Program-made: the position numbers and the translations under genes
The notes under the pieces: model-generated
Seen by the model: only the letters and a program-made list of their open reading frames with translations
The model's database searches: none
What the model was told of the DNA's origin: nothing
Shown here: positions 1 to 8,300 of the stretch, piece after piece
How the letters are laid out: each line of letters begins with the position of its first letter
Numbering within the stretch: position 1 is the first letter of the stretch
NCBI GenBank assembly: GCA_016712745.1
Contig: JADJQN010000008.1
Coordinates: forward strand, 1 to 12,247
Length of the DNA: 12,247 nucleotides
Source: Sandaracinaceae bacterium
GTDB lineage: Bacteria; Myxococcota_A; Polyangia; Polyangiales; JADJQN01
Direction: 5' to 3'

Positions 1-126
1 ATGCCGGCGACTGACGTGACGCGTGACTTTTGTGTTTAGACAACGCATGGACTGGTTTGTTTTGTTTGTGAATCCGCGCCTTGCAAATGTTTCTCGGTCG
101 AGCTGAGAAAATGCACTTTGCCACAG

Positions 127-535
127 AAACCAGCTTTACTACTTTGATGCCACAGACGTTGCGGTGAGTTGTCGATCGACGCGCGCGTTTGCCGGACGCA
201 ATGTTTCAATTGTTGTCTTGCCTTTGCAGCAGCAGTTGCCGCTCAAACACGCAGACGACGCGATTGGGTAGCGGTTTGCGCGCGCTGCTGCGTCCGTCGG
301 TCGGTCGCCAACTCGGCGCACCCAGTGTCTCGTGAATGCGCGTCGATTCGCCACAGTTTCGCAATGACGCGACGTTTCATCGGCATCACAAACGATTGGT
401 CGGTGACGCGACAAACGAGAGCGCGAGAACGCGCTTTGCGTTGATCGCGCTCGGCGCAGATCTTGGATGCGCTCGGCATCGAGTGAACGCATCGGCATCA
501 CAAAATGGCACATTTGTTGCGACCTTCGTTCACAA
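127..535 (+). CDS. Exon-like fragments of an unidentified gene
   Basis: A 66-nt intron at 164-229 (GTGAGT to TTTGCAG) joins 127-163 to 230-267, reading NQLYYFDATDVA then QQLPLKHADDAIG, loosely LRR-like. Further on, 460-535 can read NASASQNGTFVATFVH before a clear donor GTAAAG at 536. A different phase choice keeps introns 164-229, 268-325 and 399-459 all in frame through 398 and then meets TGA. I cannot decide between these, so the gene structure is unresolved. Confidence 0.25.
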
Positions 536-614
536 GTAAAGTTTGTTTGTTTTTTGTTTTGTTTTGTTTGTTTGCACCCTGCATGCCTTGGTTGAGATTG
601 TGTTTCGTGCGCAG
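536..614 (+). other. T-rich 79-nt intron candidate
   Basis: Donor GTAAAG, a long TTTG-rich tract and acceptor GTGCGCAG make this the most conventional-looking intron in the first kilobase. Downstream, 617 onward reads KDVSGARHLRWHD and DLSVPFVVISDALAQL in one frame before entering the CGA repeat. Joining that frame to the upstream exon is off by one base. Confidence 0.5.
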
Positions 615-762
615 TTTTCAAGGACGTCAGCGGCGCGCGGCACTTGCGGTGGCACGATCGAGCGACGCAGCGCGACTTGAGCGTGCCATTCGTCGTGATC
701 AGCGACGCGTTGGCTCAGTTGCGCACCGTCGACTCTGTTGCTGCTGCTGCCGCCGCTGCCGA

Positions 763-780
763 ACGACGACGACGACGACG
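763..780 (+). repeat. ACG/CGA trinucleotide tract
   Basis: Six perfect ACG units follow a GCT/GCC-rich stretch (738-760). In the frames read here it codes Arg, Asp or Thr runs. It is a simple-sequence repeat that explains several Arg-rich spurious open frames. Confidence 0.9.
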
Positions 781-880
781 CGACTCGCCTGTCCGACGGA
801 GCGACGTCGAGCGACGACGCGCGACGACGCGACGTCGAGATCGCGCTCGCTGACGTTGGCGACGACGCGACTCGGCTGCG

Positions 881-1083
881 TTGCAAAATGTCGCTGGCAG
901 ACGCTTCGCCGTCGACATTGACGGCGGCGATTGCGACAACATCGACGGCTCGGTTAAAGGTTCGTCGCACCGTACGCATGGCGCACCGAGATCGATTAAC
1001 GCGCGTCTGTTGCGCTCACAGTTTGTCAACAACGACGACGAGCAGCGATTATTGTTGATTGTTCCATTGTCGGCGTTGGTTGG
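881..1083 (+). CDS. Possible exon with Asp/Gly-rich motif and a short hydrophobic segment
   Basis: One open frame contains VDIDGGDCDNIDGS (911-952), reminiscent of Asp-rich calcium-binding loops, and further on RLLLIVPLSALVG (about 1046-1084), a short hydrophobic stretch that could be part of a membrane helix. It ends at a good donor, GTATGT at 1084. A plausible acceptor, CTGGCAG, precedes 901. The reading is weakly supported: other frames are also open here, the region is GC-rich, and I found no family match. Confidence 0.22.
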
Positions 1084-1445
1084 GTATGTGTCATATCAAG
1101 TTGCATGCGTGCTTTTTTTCTCGCGCGTGCCGTTTCGGGGTCACAAGCCCCGGCTCTTGTGCAGGCTCGGCGACGCGGCGACGTCGGCGTTTCTCGTCGA
1201 CACGTCGCCCGACGCAACGCCGGTCGGTCGGCTACGGTCGGTCGTTTGCGCATTCTTCTAACGAGCGAGTTTCGAACCTGGAGTGACTTGGTTGCCGGCC
1301 GACCGACAGACAGGCCGTTGTGGTTGGTTGAGCGAGCACTGTTTTGTCGGCCGGCTCGTGCGACGCGGCGACAAACGTCGCGCTGGTCTCGGCGCGTGAC
1401 GGGCGCGTGACGTGCAACGCATCGGCTGACGTCTGACGGACGAAA

Positions 1446-1731
1446 ATGGGCGCAATCAAGACTGATTTTGACATCACTCACGTCGTCGTCGAGCCGCCGG
1501 CGTCGACAGCCGACGACGGCGCAACGACGTCGCCCGACGAGAGCGTTGCGACGGCCGCCGTCGCCGACCGACGTGTCGCGCACCGACGTGTCGACGCACG
1601 CGCCGCCGTTGGCGAGCGTCACCGGCAGGCGATTCGAGACAATGATCGTTTTGTCGTGCGAGTCGAGTTTTGGGCGGGCTGTCGGTCGGCCGGCGTCCAT
1701 CGGCGCAAGCAAACCCTTTTGGAATGATTGA
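1446..1731 (+). CDS. Small two-exon hypothetical protein or C-terminal tail
   Basis: ATG at 1446 opens MGAIKTDFDITHVVVEPPAS, an acidic, Thr/Ser-rich stretch. A predicted intron 1529-1628 (GTCGCC to GGCAG, 100 nt) switches to the frame RFETMIVLSCESSFGR and GRPASIGASKPFWND, ending TGA at 1729-1731. Lengths 83 + 103 nt fit phase 2, giving 61 codons. Both parts have G/C-rich third positions in these frames and not in the alternatives. Because the upstream frame holds a TGA at 1434-1436 and there is no nearby acceptor, ATG 1446 could be a true start. The product could also be the cytoplasmic tail of the membrane-protein-like exons upstream. I do not recognise it. Confidence 0.35.
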
Positions 1732-2030
1732 TTTCATTTCAATTTGCTAGCAGAATAAGAAAACAATCAGTCGTTTTGTCCGTTCGTCAGTCTGTCATCC
1801 CTGATTTTTTGGTTATTTGTTGATCCGTCAAGGTTCCCTTTCCCGTCGCAGGCGTGTGGCAGGATTCGTCGCTTCGCTCGCACTGACAGCAAGCAAATTT
1901 GAATTTTGAGTAAAGTGACCCAGCAAAGTCAGCCATCGACCCCATCCATCCTAGTGTCACCGAGACGAGAGGACAAAAGCACGTCAGTCAATCAAAGCAA
2001 AACTCACTTGATTGAACGATGACTTGTTCT
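1732..2030. other. Intergenic interval
   Basis: This stretch is less GC-rich than its flanks, with several AT-rich patches (for example around 1732-1770). I see no sustained open frame and no convincing exon. It likely holds the 3' end of the small gene stopping at 1731 and the promoter of whatever begins near 2030-2220. No recognisable motif was found. Confidence 0.5.
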
Positions 2031-2218
2031 CGTGAAGAAGACGATTCATGATCTGTGTTTTCGTCGGTCAGTCTGTTTGTATGTCGGTGAAACGATTGTT
2101 TTTGTTTCGCGTTTGGCGTATTTGGGCGTCGACGTCGTGTTGGTTGTGTTGGTCGCGTGCGTGCGTGCATGCGCGCGCGCCCGCCACGACGCAACACGGT
2201 CAACGCGCACGTTCGCAG

Positions 2219-2660
2219 CGTTGCTGGAGTTTTCGCGTGCTGCGGCCAGTGTCTGCGTACTCGCCGATGAAGCCGCGGTGCTGAACAGCGTCTTGACAGA
2301 CGTCGGTGCGTGCGCGGCGTGCGGCGGCGCGCGTGTCGGTCGTGCGATCGAAAGGCGTGTCGCTGGACGCTGACCAACCGACACCTTCGCGCAGGCTGCT
2401 TCGTTGCCGACGTGCATCAAGGACTTTATGCCGATTCAGTATCCGTGTCCGCTCGACACGTCTGCGAATTTGCTCATGTGCAACGCCAACGATTCTGTGG
2501 TCTGTGCGTTTTCGCTCGTCGTTCGTTCGTGAATCGGCGCGCGCGCGTCGCCCGCCGTGACGCGTCCGCGCCGCAGCAACCTTTTTGACGTGAATTTGAC
2601 CGGTTTGACGAAGGCGCTTGCGCGCACGCCTGCGCACACGCAAGCTGCGTTGTTTTTTTG
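2219..2660 (+). CDS. Possible LRR N-terminal-cap exons (unidentified gene fragment)
   Basis: Three exon-like stretches read SVCVLADEAAVLNSVL (2219-2289), SLPTCIKDFMPIQYPCPL and LLMCNANDSVV (about 2395-2507), and NLFDVNLTGLTKALA (from 2577). A leading ADEAAVL helix, paired cysteines, then VVNLFDVNLTGL resembles the cap and first repeat of plant-type LRR receptors. Codons are mostly G/C-ending in the frames quoted. Canonical GTGCGT donors at 2306 and 2504 would instead force the middle exon into another open frame (CFVADVHQG...). Weaker donors at 2290 (GTCTTG) and 2508 (GTTTTC) keep the quoted frames. It could be a remnant of a separate LRR gene or an upstream extension of the M8 gene. I do not claim a function. 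Confidence 0.3.
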
Positions 2661-2710
2661 CACTCATGCGCGGCGGTCGGTCGGTGCGTGCGACGACGGG
2701 CCGCGCGCAG

Positions 2711-3952
2711 GAAAACCGAACGAGCCACCATCAAGCGGCTTGCGGTTACGACGACGCGCTGGCCAACTCCGTAACGCGTCACGTGCCACACGAGTTGCTC
2801 GTATGTGTTTCGCGTCGGCAGCGTCGTCAGCCGGCGGTCGTCGCGGGTTGTCGGGTCGTGTGGAGCCGGCTGGCCGCGCGAACCGCACCGATCCCGCGAC
2901 TCGTCCAGGTGACAAACGACAGCGAATCCGCACGCTCAAGAAGAAAACGCCAAGCACTGCAGCTGATTCGTGTGAAATTCGACTGGACCTACTGGAATGC
3001 AGGTGCGTGTGTCGCGCGCTCGTTGGTCGGTCGGTCGGTGACACAAGCACCGCCGCACCCACCGACCGCTCGCCCTCGCTGTCGGTCAGGCGGCACCAAC
3101 GACTGCAAAAAAAACGGTCGGCCAGACGATAAAGTGAGACTCGGTTGGGTTTGGTGTGTGGGGCGCGCAAATTTGAGCGATTTGGCGGGCGCGTGACGCA
3201 AAGGCAGCGAGCGTCGTATGCGCCGACGACGTCCCGTTTCGCAGCAGTTCAAGACGCTGATGACGCAGCACCTGCAAGATGGTACGCAGCGCGCGGCACG
3301 TCGCTGCCACCGCAACTAGAACCGATGACGAACGCGCATGACTTGACGGCCAGCGGTGACGTGTCTCGCTGAGCGTGGCGCGCGAGTTGCCGAGATTCGT
3401 GTCGCCGCGAGTGGCGGCTGCGGCAACAGCGGCGTTGCGACACCGACGCGCTACACCGATGGCTCCGAGATGTCGAGCGATTTGGTCATGTTTTCGACTG
3501 CGTGCGCCAAACAAGCGCGCCGGCAGCGCGTGGCCGCTCGCTTGTCGCTTCAACTCGATCAACCGACCAATCATGGGCCTGGTGCGCAAGCGAGCTGTCG
3601 CGCGCCGCTCGTTGGGCGCGTACGCTTGCGGCTGACTTGTCGGATCAGCTCAATTTGCTGCCGTATCAAATTTTGACAGAGTCTGGTGCGCCTGGCCGGC
3701 GTGTCGCGCACGCGGCCGACGGGTCGTCAGTCGGCCGATGTCGCTTGACAGGTGCTTAAGAGCATCGTTCTTCACGAAATGATCCACATCATTGGCCTCG
3801 ACAGCCAGCACTATATGACAAATACTGGTCGGATTGACGAGCGCGCGCACGCTCGGGAATGGTTGTAACGCAATCGTGACGCACCGCCGCGCAGGCATCA
3901 GTTTGGCGGCTTTCAGCCATCGCCCGAGACGATTCGTTCAGCCGTCAACCCG
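2711..3952 (+). CDS. M8 (leishmanolysin/GP63-like) zinc metallopeptidase, intron-rich, C-terminus not found
   Basis: Inferred exons: 2711-2800, 2909-3002, 3126-3133, 3245-3281, 3354-3501, 3527-3581, 3649-3680, 3763-3827, 3895-3952. The chain begins with a His/Cys pro-region (HHQAACGYDD) and has a basic processing site RRKR at 2939-2950. LIRVKFDWTYWN follows, then TRYTDGSEMSSDLVMF, AWPLACRFNSINRPIMG, LNLLPYQI, and the zinc site HEMIHIIG at 3773-3796. This is the M8 order: pro-region, RI-x-x-D, DLVMF, A-W-x-x-x-C, RPxxG, HExxHxxG. M8 enzymes are usually secreted or surface-anchored proteases. The first four introns keep phase cleanly. Later ones need a 25-nt intron at 3502-3526 and weak boundaries near 3681-3762, so frameshift or pseudogenisation is possible. 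The third zinc His, the Met-turn region, signal peptide and start codon were not found. Confidence 0.75.
2801..2908 (+). other. 108-nt intron of the M8 gene
   Basis: It has the best-formed donor in the gene (GTATGT) and a CCAG acceptor, phase 0 on both sides. It joins the His/Cys pro-region exon (ending HVPHELL) to the exon carrying VTNDSESARSRRKR. Confidence 0.7.
3003..3125 (+). other. 123-nt intron of the M8 gene, followed by an 8-nt micro-exon
   Basis: Donor GTGCGT, acceptor GCCAG. The next exon, 3126-3133, is only 8 nt and completes Asp-Asp-Lys between WTYWNA and QFKTLM. Its phases (1 in, 0 out) fit both neighbours, and it is followed by a GTGAGA donor. Confidence 0.6.
3773..3787 (+). 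other. HEMIH zinc-binding motif of the M8 peptidase
   Basis: Codons for His-Glu-Met-Ile-His are followed by Ile-Ile-Gly, fitting HExxHxxG with two zinc-ligand histidines and the catalytic glutamate. The motif lies about 60 codons after RPIMG on the genomic scale and about 20 after splicing, which is normal for M8. The third ligand histidine should lie some 60-70 residues further on and was not recognised. Confidence 0.8.
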
Positions 3953-5314
3953 GTGTGTACGCGCATTTGATGGCGATGTTTGTAGTTTCGTTTTGTCGCG
4001 TGTCGCGTGCAAGTTGAACACAAAGCGTGTCGTGGTCGGGCGAATTTCTTGTTGCAGCGCGTTTGTTTCCTCACGCTCTGATCCAGTTGATGTGCAAACG
4101 TTAGATTTGACGCGCATGTTTTATCAACTGATTTCTGTGTGTTGTGCGTCAACGACTGTGCGTGTTACAATTTTTATTGTTTTTAATTGCACACGAACGA
4201 CGCATTCTAAACTGCGAGCGCAGAGTCGCTCTCGTTGTGCCGCGCAACGCTGCGCGACGAGCGGTTAGCGAACCGCGGCGGGTGTGCGCGGCGCGTTGCG
4301 TCGCTTGCGCGCGTGACGCTCGCGACACACGGCCGCGCGGGCGGCATTGGGACGTTGTCACGTCGGCTGCGGCCTACAAGACTCACCGCTCGCGTGCCGA
4401 CGTTCCGCCGCCCGCCCGCACAACGACCGGTGCGCCGTCGTACGCAATTATTGATTCGCGCGTTTGTCAGATTGCTCGTTGCAACGACGTTGCTTGTTTC
4501 GTTTCGCATCGGCCGGTGCGTCGTCGTTCCGGGGCGCGCTTGCGAGTTGTTTGTTGCGGTGGCGACGGGCGGAAGTGACGCATCGAACGTGCGACGCAGT
4601 GTTTCGGATCCATCGATCGCCGCACACGATACGCGCAACGTGCACAGTGCGCGTGCGCGTCGATTCGGCTCTGTTATTGCGCTTGTCGAGCGCGTTTCGC
4701 TCCGGATGTGCGCCGCTTTACACTGCTCTCGTTTCTGGCGTTGCGCGCGCATGTGCTGTGCGACTTGTGTTTTGTTGCGCGTATCTGTTGCAACGCGAGC
4801 GATGACAACGAAAACGTTGTCGATAGGTTTTTCTTTCTTTGTATGACGCGCTGTTGTGGTTTGTTTGTTTTTCTTTTTTGCTTGAAGCGCTCGCTTGTGG
4901 CGGCGCGCCGTGTTGGTTCGTCGGCATGTGTCGATTCTCGTTTGCGCAACCCGCTGACATATTTCTGATCGGCGCGGGCGACTCCTTCTTCGCGCGATCG
5001 CGTTGCGAATTGAAACCGCCACCGTTCGAGCTCTCTCGCTTGCGTTTGCCGACGCAGCCGGTTGCCGCGACGAAGCGCGCCAAAACGTCGGCTCGCGCGA
5101 AACACCCACTCGCACGCGATGCTTGGTGCGGCGGGCGCCGCGCGCGCGTTCGCCAGTCGTGTGCGCACTCACGCGCCTTGCGTTTGTGCGGTTGTCGTGT
5201 TGCGGTGCGTGTGACGACGACGGCGGCGGTGGTGGCGGCGTGGCGGGGGGTGGCGACGGCGCGGCGCGGCGAGCAGCAACGGCGTCGCTCGTGATTCAAC
5301 GAGCGCCGAGCGCG
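3953..5314. other. No supported gene; region between the M8 and Crinkler-type genes
   Basis: T-rich tracts (4164-4190, 4825-4885) alternate with GC-rich stretches. The expected M8 C-terminal features (third His, ELM region, cysteine clusters) were looked for and not recognised. An open stretch after a TTGTTGCAG acceptor at 4057 reads AFVSSRSDPVDVQTLDL and could be one more M8 exon, but it is not diagnostic. The promoter and any 5' untranslated exon of the Crinkler-type gene should lie in the distal part. Confidence 0.4.
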
Positions 5315-8300
5315 ATGGCGACGCTGGCGCAACGAGCGCTGGCGGCGGCGGCAAAGGCGGCGGCGGCACCGGCGACGGCGGCGGCGACGTCGGCGACGAG
5401 TGGCGGCGTCGCGCGCGGCGTCGGCTTCGGCGCGTTTGGCGGCGCGCACGGCGGCGTCGGCGCGCGCGCGCACCGTGCTCGCGCTCGCGTCGTCGGCGGC
5501 GCGCGCGACGTTTGCGACCGCGGCAACCGCGCCGCCCGACGCGACGCGCGGCGTCAGCGGCGCTGCTGCGGCCGGTGCGTGTGGGCGCGCGCTGGCCCGC
5601 GGGCCGTTTCGGCGCCGCGCCGGCGCGGCCGCGGCGCATTTCGCTGGCTGACGCGTCGCGCCGCGACGCGACGCAGCGGGCGCCGCGGCAGCAAACGCGC
5701 CGACGAGCGCGACAACCGGCGCAGCGAGCGCGTCTCCGAAACGCGGTGCGTGATGCGCGCTGCTTCGGCGCTGTGCCGCGCGCCGGCGACTCGCCGCGTC
5801 GACGATTTCGCTCGTAATTCGGCCGGCGGCGCAGTGAGCGCGACGCGTGCCGGGCGCAAGGTCGCGTCGGCGAGCGCATCGCCGGACTCGTCAAGCGCCA
5901 GCGACGCCGCTGCTGCGGCCGGTGCGTTATGTGTCTGCGCGCGCGCGTTCTTGACGCTGGCGACGGGACGCGCAATTCAGCCGCGAGCGCGCCGCCAACC
6001 AAGCCGCCGGCCGGTGCGGTGTCGTTCTCGTCGGCGTCGCGTGCGCTCGTTGACAGACTGTGTCCGCATTCTCCAGACGACCGTAAACTGACCGGCGCGG
6101 TGCGTTGGGTCGTTTGCGTTGCGCTCGGTCTCACGCGCCGTCACTGGGCGCACCGCGCAGTCGATCGAGAAGCTGGTCAAGAAAGTCGTCGCTGAGGTGA
6201 ACGCGAAATGCAAGAACAGCGCCGCATGGCTGAAGATCAAGGAGCCGGCGAAGCGCGGCGACTGCAGCGGCGACGGGCGTCTGGCGGCGCACACTTACGG
6301 CGACGAGTTTGACGCGAAGCGCCTGAAGATGTTTGCGGACGTGCGGAAGGTGTTGCAAAATCCGTCGCCGACTCGCGACAACGGAGCTGATGTCACGATC
6401 AACGTGCTGGCGGCCGGCTCGGGCATGGGCAAGTCGCACTTTATCGACCGTGCCGCGACGATGGAGCTCGAGAGCCAGAAATTCACCGACTTCCTGCGCA
6501 TCGTGGTGACGTTCAACGGCGAAATGAGCGGCACGCTGCGCTTCCCGCTGGCGGCGCGCCTGCTGCTCTCGTACTTTTGCGGCGCGCCCACGACGGACGA
6601 AGAGACGACGTCGTTTCAGGACGCGCTCAAGAACGTATCGCAAGAACTGCTGTCGTTCGGCTTTAAGTTCGACGAACTCGACGACCAGGTCAAGCTGGCG
6701 ACAGCCGTCGTCGCGGCGATCGAGGAGAACTTTTGCGCTGGCCGACGCGCGGAGCTGAGCAAAGTGCGCACGGTGCTGCTGATCGACGAGATCTCAAAGA
6801 CGAGTCTTTTGGTACGCGCTGGTTGTTTGTGCGTGTCGAATGCGCTGACTTGTTGATGGCTTTGTGTTTCTCGGCAGACCACGGTGGGTTTGACGCGTGC
6901 CGACCAATCGTGCGCGACCGCTGACCGTGTTTGCGCTTTTGATTGCAGGTGTTTGAGGAGGTGGGGTAACGAATTCGCGCACTTGCTGTCGTGGTTCACT
7001 GTGGCGTGGACTTGGTAGGGCGTCGCGTGGAGCGGCGCGCACGTGTGCTACAAGTCGATCCTCGCGGCCGTCGATGCCGCCGGTGCTGGTGGTGGTCACA
7101 AAGGACGGCGCACGGCCGTTTTGACGTCGCTTGGCCTGATCGAGCACGCAGAAAGCAGCCAAAGTGGGCGCACGCTCAATTGGTTGGCGCTCGAGCCGAT
7201 CGACCTGGTGAACGATAAGGCGTTCGTCACGTACTATCTCAATCGCATTCACGGTGTGCGCCGTTTGTCGCTGGCGTCGTCGTAACTCGCGGTGACGGCG
7301 CCGGTCGGTTGGCCGCGCGACAGCCGCGCTGGGTGCCAAGGTCGATCCAGGTTTGTGCAGGCGATCTGGTTGTCGTTTTTTTTGGCCGTTACAGTTGCTG
7401 CTTGCCCGCTCGCAGTGGACGTGAGCCGCTACAACGTCGCGCTGCTGTACACGATGATGCTCGCGACGGGCGGCCATGCGCGCCTGCTCGAGGCGCTGTT
7501 CGAGCACTTTGTCAAGCGTCCGTTTGCAGAGTGGATCTCGTGGCTGGAACCGGGCTACGGCGGTGCGTTTTCTTTGTGAGCCGGCAGCGGAGCGTGGAAT
7601 CGTGTCGTCTCACGCTTCGCGACAACAGAAGCCGAACAGCACGCTGGCACGTTGGCTGCTGCCGTCGCTTCAAGACGTCTCGTACGAGCTCCTGCAACGA
7701 GAGAAAGGCGAATACGGCACAGGCATGACAATTAATGGCGAGGTTTGATGACGATGGGCGTGCTCTGCTTTGCTGCGCTCATATGGCGCCGTTTGCTCGC
7801 GTGCTGCAGACATGGTGGCACTCGATGTTCAGCGCAGCGATCGCAACCGGCGAACTCGTGAACAAGCAGCAGCTCAGCGGCGACGCGTCTGATGTGCCGC
7901 GCATCGCCGCATCGATGGTGCTGCACATGTTGATTGGCGGCACTTTGGTGACGACAAGCCGAAGCTGGCTTGCCTGCGCACGGCGGTGCGCGTGGCGCAC
8001 TTCAACGGCGCGCTGCTTGGCACCGACGTCGGCAAGCTGTTTGACCACGTGTTCTTCTTCACGCTCGGTTCGTCGGGCTGTTGTTATGGCGCGCACCGTC
8101 GTCGATCAATCGAGATTTGTCTGACTTTTTCTTGTTGCGCGCTGGGGGCGGCGCGTGGCGTGCGCACAGCGAGCAAGATGCAGCTCTTTCACCTGCGCCG
8201 CACGACGCGCAAGTTCTGGCCAAGTGGCGGCCAAAAGCCGTTCGCACGCGCCGAGATCAAGTTCTTTGCATCGAGCTACGGCCACGCCGAGTCCAAGAAA

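Larger units (their letters stand above)
5401..6099 (+). other. Ala/Ser/Thr-rich N-terminal exons of the Crinkler/RHS-type gene
   Basis: Four exons (5401-5574, 5677-5745, 5835-5921, 5981-6099) join in phase 1,1,1,0 and encode a low-complexity chain rich in Ala, Thr, Ser and Pro. It grows more ordinary towards SRALVDRLCPHSPDDRKL just before the NTPase exon. The introns are 102, 89, 59 and 61 nt, and all four begin GTGCGT. The other reading frames across these exons are Arg- or Gly-rich, and at least one runs into a stop after splicing, so the Ala frame is preferred. This is where family members carry a header or secretion region; none is recognisable here. The upstream edge (acceptor GACGAG before 5401) is weak. 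Confidence 0.55.

Noticed and set aside
2664..3170. 168-codon open frame on the minus strand
   Set aside because: Antisense to the M8 exons with an Arg/Ala-rich composition; the + strand carries the conserved motifs.
4207..5172. 321-codon open frame on the minus strand
   Set aside because: Low-complexity Arg/Thr/Ala composition, no recognisable motif, and it lies antisense to T-rich tracts that look like + strand introns or spacer.
5003..6091. 362-codon open frame on the + strand
   Set aside because: It crosses four predicted introns and is Arg/Gly-rich. Within it only the exon pieces in the Ala-rich frame connect to the NTPase; the long frame itself comes from GC-rich repeats.
6135..6155. 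RRHWAHR reading resembling the SHWEKR region of M8 peptidases
   Set aside because: It lies inside the predicted intron 6100-6160 of the Crinkler-type gene and is isolated from the M8 gene by more than 2 kb.
5575..6160. Crinkler header (LFLAK/DWL-type) domain in the N-terminus
   Set aside because: The spliced N-terminal exons are Ala/Ser/Thr-rich low complexity with none of the motifs of that header.
7563..7628. 66-nt intron GTGCGT...CAACAG in the Crinkler-type gene
   Set aside because: Length and ends look ideal, but it puts the next exon out of frame. The overlapping 64-nt choice 7576-7639 (GTGAGC...AACAG) keeps the frame LARWLLPSLQDVSYE.
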